From Flexibacter flexilis DSM 6793 (lineage in GTDB: Bacteria > Bacteroidota > Bacteroidia > Cytophagales > Flexibacteraceae), in the NCBI RefSeq assembly GCF_900112255.1, contig NZ_FOLE01000001.1, positions 248,001 to 312,000 of the forward strand: 64,000 bases of DNA, in the 5' to 3' direction. Made by a program: the position numbers and the translations under genes. A model generated the notes under the pieces. It did no database searches. It had not been told where the DNA came from and saw only the letters and a list, made by a program, of their open reading frames with translations. How positions within the stretch are numbered: the first letter of the stretch is position 1; each line of letters begins with the position of its first letter. This document shows, piece after piece, positions 43,184 through 52,544 of the stretch.

Positions 43184-44104
43184 ATGAAAAATTTGTTGGT
43201 TGCCGAGCATATCGTAAAAAATTATGCGAGTCATTGCGCCCTCAACGACGTGAGTTTTACGATTCCCGAAGGGCAAATTTGCGGTTTGTTGGGGCCAAAT
43301 GGCGCGGGCAAAACGTCTTTGATTCGAATTATTACGCAAATCACGGCAGCCGATAGCGGCCAAATTTGGTTTGATGGCCAACCGCTTGCGCCCGCACACA
43401 CCACCCAAATCGGCTATTTGCCCGAAGAACGCGGCCTTTACAAAAAAATGAAAGTGGGCGAACAGCTTTTGTATTTGGCGCAAATCAGGGGCATGAGCAA
43501 AGCCGAAGCCATCGACAAACTGCGCGACTGGCTCACGCGCTTTGAGATGAAAGAATGGTGGAACAAAAACGTAGAGGATTTGTCGAAGGGAATGCAGCAA
43601 AAAGTACAATTTGTGGCGACGGTTTTGCACCAACCCAAATTGCTGATTCTGGACGAACCGTTCACGGGTTTTGACCCCATCAATGCCAACGCCGTAAAAG
43701 ATGAAATTTTGCGCTTGAAAGCCGAAGGTACGACCGTGATTTTTTCGACGCACCGCATGGAGTCTGTCGAGGAGCTTTGCGACCACATTATTCTTATCAA
43801 CAAATCCCAAAAAATATTGGACGGAGCTACGCGCCAAATCCGCCACGAATACAAAAATAATGTATTTGCGTTGGAACTAAAAGCAGCACAACCGCCCATT
43901 TTGGACAGTGCCGTACAAGTGATTTCGTGCGAGCAACCCGAAGCCGACGTTTGGCGCATGGAAGTACAATTGCCGCCAGCGATGCCCGCCAATCAACTGT
44001 TATTCAGTATTTTAGAAAAAGGCGAAGTGTTGTATTTTGCCGAACAAATCCCGACTATTGGCCAAATTTTCGTGAGTAAAGTGAAGGAAGCAGAAAAAAT
44101 ATAA
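43184..44104 (+). CDS. ABC transporter ATP-binding protein (NatA/DUF4162 type)
   Basis: The 306-residue protein has Walker A GPNGAGKT (about 37 to 44), the Q-loop (RIITQITAAD region), the ABC signature LSKGMQQKVQ (about 135), Walker B LLILDEPFTGFDP and the switch His in IFSTHRMESVEE. A C-terminal extension of about 80 residues (DUF4162-like) is typical of NatA and related exporters. The usual ABC-2 permease gene does not follow; the next gene runs on the opposite strand and is AT-rich, so the ATPase is an orphan here. Confidence 0.92.
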   Translation: MKNLLVAEHIVKNYASHCALNDVSFTIPEGQICGLLGPNGAGKTSLIRIITQITAADSGQIWFDGQPLAPAHTTQIGYLPEERGLYKKMKVGEQLLYLAQIRGMSKAEAIDKLRDWLTRFEMKEWWNKNVEDLSKGMQQKVQFVATVLHQPKLLILDEPFTGFDPINANAVKDEILRLKAEGTTVIFSTHRMESVEELCDHIILINKSQKILDGATRQIRHEYKNNVFALELKAAQPPILDSAVQVISCEQPEADVWRMEVQLPPAMPANQLLFSILEKGEVLYFAEQIPTIGQIFVSKVKEAEKI

Positions 44105-44197
44105 AACCGTTGCTTACGGCAAAAAAAATGGTTTTGTGAGGACACAGGCCATGGGGGAGCTATAATCTCTTTTTTATTATAAATGCACTTGCTCAAT

Positions 44198-45184
44198 TTA
44201 TTTTTTTGAGACGTTATAATAATCAATCCAATCTTTTATTCTGCCAACAAACATTTTAAGATAGTTTTCGGTTAGAAATATATTAGACCAATCAAATCTT
44301 TGTGCTTGCACTCCAAGATAAAAAATAAAAACTGATGCTCCTGCTTCTGGAATTAAATTAATTTCGGTCTCTGACAATTCTCTGAATTTCCTGTAACCGT
44401 CAAGAAAATTTTTAACTTTTAATTCGTATTGATTTTTATCTTGTTCTATAAAAAACAATTGTTTGCAGAAATATCCAATATCTAAAACAAGTAATCCATT
44501 TCCGCAATTATCAAAATCGAATACAGTTATTTCGTCTTCTGCATTTACACTAAAGTTATCATACCAAATATCAAGATGAACAACTCCTTTTTGATTATTT
44601 TCTAAATTACTCTCCTGAAATGTTTCTGATATTTTTTCGCCAATTTCTTTTAATAATTTCATTTCACTCAAATCTTCTTTAAAAAATAGATTTAAGTGAT
44701 TGTATGATTTTTTTAAAAGTATTTCAGCGTCATAATTCACTCTATCTATTTTTTTGTTTGCCGTTATATTATGAATTTTAGCCATAAGAGAACCCACCGT
44801 AAAGCAGTTTTCATTTGTCATAAATCGCTTTTTTTCGCCACTTGCAAAGGAAAAAAGCACAATATAACGAATCCCTTCTGGAGCATTAATTTCCTGAATT
44901 AAAGCGTCTTCTTTGTCCGAAATTGGAAAAGAAATAGAAAGATTATTTTTTTTGAGTAATTGCAGAAGTGCTAATTCTTCTTTTATTTCATTTTTACTTC
45001 TCCAGTTATGGCAGTACACCCTAACGACATATTTTGTATTGGAATCTGAAATAAAATACGTGTGATTTACGCCAGTTCTGAATAATTTACATTTAAAATT
45101 ATTATTTAGATTGTATTTTTCTATTATAAAATCACCTAAATATTTTTCTGATAATGTAGAAGCAATTACAGGGAAAGTTTTCAT
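44198..45184 (-). CDS. Aminoglycoside phosphotransferase-like kinase
   Basis: The 328-residue product from 45184 belongs to the APH/homoserine-kinase-II-like fold. The Brenner motif HLDIWYDNF (H-x-D-x4-N) and the following metal motif VFDFDNCG are clear; the N-lobe shows YVVRVYC with a candidate ATP-binding Lys missing from the usual spot but Arg present, and LALLQLLKKNN. The substrate could be a sugar, choline, homoserine or antibiotic. The gene is much more AT-rich than fabD and was probably acquired. The frame from 45223 adds 13 residues of low likelihood. Confidence 0.82.
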   Translation of the reverse strand: MKTFPVIASTLSEKYLGDFIIEKYNLNNNFKCKLFRTGVNHTYFISDSNTKYVVRVYCHNWRSKNEIKEELALLQLLKKNNLSISFPISDKEDALIQEINAPEGIRYIVLFSFASGEKKRFMTNENCFTVGSLMAKIHNITANKKIDRVNYDAEILLKKSYNHLNLFFKEDLSEMKLLKEIGEKISETFQESNLENNQKGVVHLDIWYDNFSVNAEDEITVFDFDNCGNGLLVLDIGYFCKQLFFIEQDKNQYELKVKNFLDGYRKFRELSETEINLIPEAGASVFIFYLGVQAQRFDWSNIFLTENYLKMFVGRIKDWIDYYNVSKK

Positions 45185-45225
45185 TTTGTTTAAGTAAAAG
45201 TTAACAAAGGAGAAATTTTTCAAAT

Positions 45226-45263
45226 AAAAAAGGCTGTCTCGATGTATTGAGGCAGCCTTTTTT
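45226..45263 (-). terminator. Terminator after the SDR gene
   Basis: Arms AAAAAAGGCTGTCTC and GAGGCAGCCTTTTTT pair with one mismatch; T-run on the minus strand; 15 bases after the stop codon. Confidence 0.88.
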
Positions 45264-45277
45264 ATTTTATATAAATT

Positions 45278-45931
45278 CTAATAAGCAGCTGTAAATCTTT
45301 GCTTTACAAATTTATTATTTTCTAATTCGTCCACTAAAGCTACCGCCACATCTTCCGCAGAAAGTACACTTCTATTGTTTTCATCAAAAACAGGATTTTC
45401 TAAGGCAGTTCTATAAGTTCCTTTTCTAACACCAGAAGTCCCTGGGTGCATTTCTATGGCAGGCGAAAAGAAAGTCCAGTCTAACACTTCATTTTTCTTA
45501 AGAATATCTAAATATTTTCTGGCCGCATCTGCACCTGGCTTTATCTCCGCAGGAAATTGTGGCGTATCAATTAGTTGAAGCCCCTCTGCAATATACAAAC
45601 TACCTGCACCGCCTACGATGATATATCTTTTTACGCCTGCTTTTTCTACCGCTTTTTCTATGCTGGCAGCTCCTTTTAAGAAATCTTCAAAAATATTTGG
45701 ATTCGTCCAGCCAGGATTAAATGTGCTAATTACAGCATCTACTCCCTTCAAACCTTCAGCCAATTCATCTACATTATAGACATCTAATTTTTTGGCTTTT
45801 ACCACATCCGATTCTACAATTTTAGTGGTATCTCTTGCAATGGCTTCTACTGCATAACCTCTATTTGCTAGTTCGTTTACTACTTTTGAACCTACAAAGC
45901 CCGTAGCACCAATTACTGCTATTTTTTTCAT
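45278..45931 (-). CDS. Atypical short-chain dehydrogenase (NAD(P)-binding, NmrA/SDR-a5-like)
   Basis: The 217-residue protein starts with a clear NAD(P)-binding loop KKIAVIGATGFVGSKVVNEL (residues 2 to 21) and has VDAVISTFNPG and VKRYIIVGGAGSLYI strands, as in the YwnB/NAD(P)H-binding group of extended SDRs. No Y-x3-K catalytic pair is obvious, so it may sense redox or bind a flavin-like substrate. It lies in an AT-rich segment with a secreted esterase. Confidence 0.87.
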   Translation of the reverse strand: MKKIAVIGATGFVGSKVVNELANRGYAVEAIARDTTKIVESDVVKAKKLDVYNVDELAEGLKGVDAVISTFNPGWTNPNIFEDFLKGAASIEKAVEKAGVKRYIIVGGAGSLYIAEGLQLIDTPQFPAEIKPGADAARKYLDILKKNEVLDWTFFSPAIEMHPGTSGVRKGTYRTALENPVFDENNRSVLSAEDVAVALVDELENNKFVKQRFTAAY

Positions 45932-46090
45932 AATTTTAAAATTTTAGTTATAAAAAAATGAACAAGTCCTTGAAAAATAAAGTTCATCACGTTTGATTAA
46001 ATTTGTTTTATTTTGATGGAAGTAATACTCAAAAAAAAGAAAGATTTCACGAATGAAATCTTTCTAATAAAAAGCAAAAATTATTTAAAT

Positions 46091-47275
<1,185 letters not shown>

Positions 47276-47415
47276 TTAATTATCTATTGCTTTAATAAGA
47301 AACAAAGCAATATTACATTGATTTTCTGAATCAACAAAGAAAAAATAAAATGACCTGCGCAAGGATAAGTTAAAGATCGATAGTTTTACCATCACTACCG
47401 ACCTTGTGGATCGTT

Positions 47416-48234
47416 TTATTTTAAATAATTTTCAATAATTATTTTTTTATATTTTTGAGGAATTGGACAGGCATTTATCCCCCCAATTTTAGATTTTATG
47501 GAATATCCTTGGGCAATTTCGAGTGCTTCTTCCTGATAAGTCTCTAAGTTATATTGCCTTAATTGTGTCTCATTCAAACTATATAATTTGTGTTGCAATG
47601 AATCCCCTAAAGAATTAATAAAATAGATGTCTTGCAAATCATTTATTACTATTTCTTGCTTTTTGTAGTCATATAAAATACATTTTGAATCAATGTATAG
47701 ATTAAACATGCTTAATGAAAATGGCGTGTCGGTAATCTTATTATATTCCTTATCACCAAATAAAAATTTTTCTTCTAATAAGTTGTATAAATTGCTATGT
47801 TTTTGGGTTCTGCATTCATAATAATTGATATGTTCTGTCTGTTCAATTTTGGTATAAATAGGCGGAATTAATTCTCTTATAATATTGCCTTCAATGATCA
47901 ATAGTCCGATATTATTTCCTTTCCAAATATAAAAATAGTATGTATCTTTTTTTATATAACTTTGATTGAAATATGGATTTTTAGGTTTTATTAGTGTATA
48001 TTCAAACGGTAATATTATTTGATAATTACTGTTAATTATTCCATATTGTTGGGTTTCTAAATCTTGGCCGCAATGGTAAGATACAAAATCGGCTGATTTC
48101 GTAGGAAGTTCACCCACAAAACATTGCCTGCCCACTCCATCATCAAATTTCAAATTTTCCCATTCCCAGAAAGGTTGCCCAATATTTTCTCCTAAAAATA
48201 GATTTGGCAAGAAATTTTCTTTATTAATTTTCAT
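47416..48234 (-). CDS. WG-repeat-like protein of unknown function
   Basis: The 272-residue AT-rich protein has short repeats of the type G-I/L-I-x-G/N-x-x-I-I-P-x-x-Y, e.g. YGIINSNYQIILPFEY and IGLLIIEGNIIRELIPPIYT, similar to WG (KWG) repeats that often occur in proteins near polymorphic toxins. The N-terminal WEWENLKFDDGVG and the rest give no domain hit that I know. No signal peptide. A role such as immunity protein is only a guess from similar contexts. It precedes a repeat-rich gap and the OLD nuclease. Confidence 0.6.
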   Translation of the reverse strand: MKINKENFLPNLFLGENIGQPFWEWENLKFDDGVGRQCFVGELPTKSADFVSYHCGQDLETQQYGIINSNYQIILPFEYTLIKPKNPYFNQSYIKKDTYYFYIWKGNNIGLLIIEGNIIRELIPPIYTKIEQTEHINYYECRTQKHSNLYNLLEEKFLFGDKEYNKITDTPFSLSMFNLYIDSKCILYDYKKQEIVINDLQDIYFINSLGDSLQHKLYSLNETQLRQYNLETYQEEALEIAQGYSIKSKIGGINACPIPQKYKKIIIENYLK

Positions 48235-48405
48235 ATTTTAATTTATTGTATTGTCATTTTTTGGGTTTTGCCTTCGGGCTGGTATTGTCTTATATCACTC
48301 CGAAATCAAGTGCAAAGGCTCGACTTTCTCGCAAAGTCCGAAACCAGAAAGATTTTTGCAAGTATTTTTGTGTTTGAGGATAGAAAGGAATATAATTTCT
48401 GGACT

Positions 48406-48600
48406 AAGATGTCACGCCCAAAGGCGTTAGTTTTTTATTACATTACATCACATTTCACTACAAAGATGCCAAGCCCAAAGGCTTTTTGATTTTACCTTCA
48501 CCAACCCAATCCGTTAGGATTGAAATCTTGATAGCAAGAAATTGGGGAGACTACGCACCGAACGCCGTAGGCGTGAAATCTTGGTAGGGCAAAAAATAAG
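48406..48600. repeat. Cluster of four short palindromic repeat units
   Basis: Four units occur in 48406-48600: ACGCC-CAAA-GGCGT (48414-48427), AAGCC-CAAA-GGCTT (48471-48484), CAATCC-GTTA-GGATTG (48507-48522) and ACGCC-GTA-GGCGT (48562-48574). The first two follow AAGATGTC/AAGATGCC, the last two precede GAAATCTTG. Stem bases change in pairs while the flanking AAGAT/ATCTT stays the same, so units are short hairpins with shared flanks. A second cluster is at 61.5 kb. The rest of the gap 48235-48666 holds no gene. Confidence 0.75.
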
Positions 48601-48666
48601 GCTTTCTTGTTCTGAATATTTATTCAAAGTATTTCATAAATTGTTAGCAATAATTTTAATAAACTT

Positions 48667-50337
48667 ATGTGGCTTAAAAATATAAACCTAAGGAGTATTT
48701 ATAGTTTTGATGAATCAGGAACTCCTGAATTATCAAACTTTAGTCGGTTAAATTTATTCATCGGAAAAAATGGAAGCGGCAAAAGTAATGTGATGAGGGC
48801 TATTTGTAATTTAGACGTAATTCTAACCTACAATGAGGATGTAGGAATGTATTCTTTCTATCTAGATAATAGTGTAAATAATTGGCACATTCCACACCAT
48901 CGAAAGTTAGATCCAGCTATATTACTGCAATTTGATAATGAAGTTATTGAATTTAAAAACTGGATTCATATAAGAGGTGATTTTAAAGGGTACTCAGGTT
49001 CGTATATTTCACAAGAATATTCAATACACGATTTTAAAGAAAAACTACATAGAATAACAGAAAATCATAATGCCCACATTCCTCTTTTAAGTTTTGTATT
49101 AACTTATATATATCAAATAGATTTTTCTTTTAGCGGAGGGGAAATATCAGAATATTTTACAATAAGAGATGGCAACAGTAAAGGAACTGTTGGAAAACGT
49201 GTTTTTAAATATGAAAATTGGTCTTCTGGTTTTTTCTCTGTATCCAATCTATTTCTCCAGTTATTATATGCAGATAAAAGAATTATTTGTATAGATGAAC
49301 CAGAGATACATCTTGAGCCTAGAGTTTTGCGTCGAGTTTTTGACATTATTATTTGGCTTTTAATGAAAGAACGCACACCCCAAGATAAAGAATTGCTTGA
49401 GGCTTGTGAATTGATAGAAAATCAATGGATTGAATGGTTTAATAATAGCACATGGCAAGAGTCCGTTGAGTTAAAAACACACGAGAGCTTGAATTTTTTA
49501 AGTAGAAGGCAGCTTTTTATAAGCTCACACTCATCTACTTTAATTAATGAATTTATAAAATATCCTGAATTATGTAAAATCTACGAGTTTAATCGCTCTC
49601 TTCAGGATACTAGTTATGTTGCTGATTTTGTAAAACATTCAAGAGAGGTAATACAACAATCGGTTATTAGTTCTATAAGGCAAATAGGAGCGTATCCACA
49701 TTCTATTTTAGATAATTTAGGAGCACAAGGTTCTGATATACTTCAAGCTAATGGAATTATTTGGGTTGAAGGGCCAAGTGATATCATATATATTCGTAAG
49801 TGGTTAGAAATGTTTGCTACTGAAAAAAAACTTCCAAAATTAAAGCAAGGCGTTAACTACGAATTTCAAATGTATGGCGGTGCATTACTTGATAGCATTT
49901 GCCTAATGAATACGGGAAATTCAGAAGAAAGTGAATTAAAGAAATTAGTAAGTATGTTTAGTTTTAGTCGTAACGCATTTGTAATTACGGATAGCGATGC
50001 TGTTAAGAAAGATAATGGGGTTATTTTTGACCAATCAAAATTTAAAGAGGCAAAAGATTTTATTCTTAGTGAGTTTCAGAAACTTTCAAACTTAAATTAC
50101 TCATTAGGTCTTTGGTATAAAAAAAACAATGTAGAGATTAGAACCCTTGAAGATTATATAGACGAGCATAGCATCAGACAATTTAAATCACAAAACAAAA
50201 GTGGTTTAACAAAAAAAATATATGCACAATTTGTAACTAATAGTTGGAACGAGACAATATCTCTTAAAAACTTCAAACATTCATTAATAGATGAAATAGA
50301 AATATTGTATAATACAATACTCAAGTGGAATCAATAA
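48667..50337 (+). CDS. OLD-family ATPase-nuclease (AAA plus TOPRIM)
   Basis: The 556-residue protein has an ABC-like ATPase part: Walker A FIGKNGSGKS (32 to 40), a Q/S-region, Walker B IICIDEPEIHLEP (near residue 208) and the His-switch ISSHSSTLINE. A C-terminal TOPRIM nuclease follows: IIWVEGPSDIIYIRKWLE (near 367) and VITDSDAVKK (near 440) with the metal-binding acids. Standalone OLD proteins act against phage; Gabija and some retrons use the same fold with a partner. No UvrD-like helicase, reverse transcriptase or other partner is next to it, so a class 1 OLD is the best call. The gene is AT-rich. Confidence 0.87.
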   Translation: MWLKNINLRSIYSFDESGTPELSNFSRLNLFIGKNGSGKSNVMRAICNLDVILTYNEDVGMYSFYLDNSVNNWHIPHHRKLDPAILLQFDNEVIEFKNWIHIRGDFKGYSGSYISQEYSIHDFKEKLHRITENHNAHIPLLSFVLTYIYQIDFSFSGGEISEYFTIRDGNSKGTVGKRVFKYENWSSGFFSVSNLFLQLLYADKRIICIDEPEIHLEPRVLRRVFDIIIWLLMKERTPQDKELLEACELIENQWIEWFNNSTWQESVELKTHESLNFLSRRQLFISSHSSTLINEFIKYPELCKIYEFNRSLQDTSYVADFVKHSREVIQQSVISSIRQIGAYPHSILDNLGAQGSDILQANGIIWVEGPSDIIYIRKWLEMFATEKKLPKLKQGVNYEFQMYGGALLDSICLMNTGNSEESELKKLVSMFSFSRNAFVITDSDAVKKDNGVIFDQSKFKEAKDFILSEFQKLSNLNYSLGLWYKKNNVEIRTLEDYIDEHSIRQFKSQNKSGLTKKIYAQFVTNSWNETISLKNFKHSLIDEIEILYNTILKWNQ

Positions 50338-50471
50338 TTATATTGCATCGCCCAATCAGCCCCCGCCCCCCTTTCTACTTCCTTGTAATTTATTATTGAA
50401 AATGGACAATATATCCGTACTTTTGCCGCCACGATAATCCAAGTATTTAAGTTTAATAGAAATTCAGATTT

Positions 50472-51971
50472 ATGGCACAAGCAGAAACTACTGCCACCGA
50501 TAACAATCAACTCAAAGATATTATCTCGCACGCCAAAGAATATGGCTTTGTGTTTCCTTCCAGTGAAATTTACGATGGCTTGGCCGCCGTGTACGACTAC
50601 GGTCAGTATGGCGTAGAGCTTAAAAATAACCTCAAAAACTTGTGGTGGAAATCCATGACGCAGCTACACGGTAACATCGTGGGCATTGATGCGGCTATTT
50701 TCATGCACCCACTCACTTGGAAAGCCTCTGGCCACGTGGACGGTTTCAGCGACCCGATGATTGACAACAAAGACAGCCAAAAACGCTACCGCGCCGACCA
50801 ACTCTTGGAAGCCAAAGCCGAACAATACGAAGCCGCAGGCCAACCCGAAAAAGCGCAAGCATTGTTGGCCGAAATGGGCAGACTCTTGGGCGCGGAAGAT
50901 TTGGAAGCTGTAAAGCAACTCATTATCAGCGAAGGAATTGTTTGTCAGATTTCGGGTACAGCCAACTGGACAGACGTGCGTCAGTTCAATTTGATGTTCT
51001 CTACGCAAGTGGGTTCGGTGGCCGAAGATGCCAACACCATTTATTTGCGCCCCGAAACGGCTCAAGGTATTTTCGTAAACTTTTTGAACGTACAGAAAAC
51101 AGGCCGCATGAAAATTCCGTTTGGTATTGCCCAAATCGGTAAGGCTTTCCGCAACGAAATCGTGGCGCGTCAGTTCATTTTCCGTATGCGTGAATTTGAA
51201 CAAATGGAAATGCAATTTTTCGTTCGCCCTGGTACACAAATGCAATGGTACGAGCACTGGCGCGAAACGCGTCGCACTTGGCACGAGGCCTTGGGCGTTC
51301 CTGCGAGCAAACTAAAATTCCATATTCACGAAAAATTGGCACACTATGCCGACGCTGCCGTAGATATTGAGTTCCAATTTCCGTTTGGTTTTAAAGAAAT
51401 AGAAGGCATTCACTCGCGCACGGATTTCGATTTGCGCAACCATCAGGAGCTTTCTAAAAAGAAAATGCAGTATTTCGACAACGACCTTGACGAAAACGGC
51501 AAACCTTACGGCAACTATATTCCGTATGTAGTAGAAACGTCGGTGGGTGCAGACCGTTTGTTCTTGGCTACGCTTTGCAACGCCTACACAAACGAGACGA
51601 CAGGCGAAGGCGCAGAACAAAAAACACGTACTTTCTTGAAATTCCACCCAGCAATCGCGCCTGTAAAAGCAGCGATTTTGCCGATTACCAAAAAAGACGG
51701 TTTGCCAGAAAAAGCCTTAGCGATTTTTGATGATTTGCGTTTGGATTTCAATATCATTTACGAAGAAAAAGATTCGATTGGCAAACGCTATACACGCCAA
51801 GACCTTATCGGTACGCCGTTCTGTGTAGCCATTGACTATCAAACACTTGAAGACGATACCGTAACCATTCGTTACCGCGACACCACCGAGCAAGAGCGTT
51901 TGCCTATCTCGGCTTTGCGCGAAAAATTGGCTTACGAAACTTCATTCAAACGCGTGTTTGAGAAATTATAA
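50472..51971 (+). CDS. glyS: Glycyl-tRNA synthetase
   Basis: This is the single-chain (dimeric, eukaryote-type) glycine-tRNA ligase. The 499-residue class II synthetase has motif 2 (FRNEIVARQFIFRMREFEQM), the glycine-binding TSVGADRLFLATL as motif 3, and the ETAQGIFVNFLN stretch near residue 196. The C-terminal anticodon-binding domain (AILPITKKDGLPEKAL) is complete. It is a single gene with its own terminator. Many bacteria name this type glyS or glyQS. Confidence 0.95.
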   Translation: MAQAETTATDNNQLKDIISHAKEYGFVFPSSEIYDGLAAVYDYGQYGVELKNNLKNLWWKSMTQLHGNIVGIDAAIFMHPLTWKASGHVDGFSDPMIDNKDSQKRYRADQLLEAKAEQYEAAGQPEKAQALLAEMGRLLGAEDLEAVKQLIISEGIVCQISGTANWTDVRQFNLMFSTQVGSVAEDANTIYLRPETAQGIFVNFLNVQKTGRMKIPFGIAQIGKAFRNEIVARQFIFRMREFEQMEMQFFVRPGTQMQWYEHWRETRRTWHEALGVPASKLKFHIHEKLAHYADAAVDIEFQFPFGFKEIEGIHSRTDFDLRNHQELSKKKMQYFDNDLDENGKPYGNYIPYVVETSVGADRLFLATLCNAYTNETTGEGAEQKTRTFLKFHPAIAPVKAAILPITKKDGLPEKALAIFDDLRLDFNIIYEEKDSIGKRYTRQDLIGTPFCVAIDYQTLEDDTVTIRYRDTTEQERLPISALREKLAYETSFKRVFEKL

Positions 51972-51995
51972 TATTGGCCTTTCGGGGCAAAAAGC

Positions 51996-52030
51996 AAACG
52001 GGCAACTTTTGAGTAAAGTTGCCCGTTTTT
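51996..52030 (+). terminator. Terminator after glyS
   Basis: Arms AAACGGGCAACTTT and AAAGTTGCCCGTTT with a 5-base loop and T-run. Confidence 0.92.
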
Positions 52031-52052
52031 GTTGTTATGAAGATGTTTTGCT

Positions 52053-52484
52053 TTATTTTTTTGCGCGGAATTTGACCTTTATCCAAATCAGGATAAACAG
52101 CGGAATCAGGCACATAAAATTATAGGCCAACGAAAAAAATACGCCGCTGTGAAAACCGTACCACATATTTTTTACAATAAACGGGTGTTCTTGCGAGGAA
52201 GGCAAAATAAAAAACGCCAACGAGGCCAAATCCATTGTTTTGTAGGTATAAACCTTATCGCCAATTTCTTTGTCAAAAACATGCGATTGAATCTTATATA
52301 ACTCGCCATTTTCCAACGAAATATCTTTGTAGTAAAGGCTGTTTTGTCGGTATTTGTGGATTGAACGCACTTGCGTAGGCTCGGCGGTGGCCAGCCCCAA
52401 CATTTTGTCGGCCAGCAACACAATGCCCAGCAGCATAAACGAAAACGGAATAAGCAAAATGGATGTACGTGATAGCATAAGCAA
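52053..52484 (-). CDS. Membrane protein of unknown function with two helices
   Basis: The 143-residue protein has an N-terminal hydrophobic helix (about 5 to 24), an extracytoplasmic part of about 80 residues (RSIHKYRQNSLYYKDISLEN) and a C-terminal helix (LAYNFMCLIPLFILIWIKVK). No known motif. It lies just downstream of the LTA-synthase-like gene on the same strand, separated by 60 bases, so it may be co-transcribed. Confidence 0.7.
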   Translation of the reverse strand: MLMLSRTSILLIPFSFMLLGIVLLADKMLGLATAEPTQVRSIHKYRQNSLYYKDISLENGELYKIQSHVFDKEIGDKVYTYKTMDLASLAFFILPSSQEHPFIVKNMWYGFHSGVFFSLAYNFMCLIPLFILIWIKVKFRAKK

Positions 52485-52544
52485 GTTTGTTTTAGTTTGT
52501 CAATGATAGGCCTAAAAAACAAAATTGCCAATACGCTATTCGGG

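Noticed and set aside
43157-43846. Minus-strand frame of 229 codons opposite the ABC ATPase gene
   Set aside because: The plus strand encodes all ABC motifs; the antisense frame is a codon-usage shadow.
44105-44197. Hairpin AAAACC...GGTTTT after the ABC ATPase as a terminator
   Set aside because: Short arms and no T-run; too weak to call.
48406-48600. CRISPR array
   Set aside because: The units are short palindromes of differing sequence with irregular spacing, and no cas genes are present.
48667-50337. Gabija or retron-type system
   Set aside because: No UvrD-like helicase, reverse transcriptase or msr/msd-like RNA is found next to the OLD gene; glyS follows directly.
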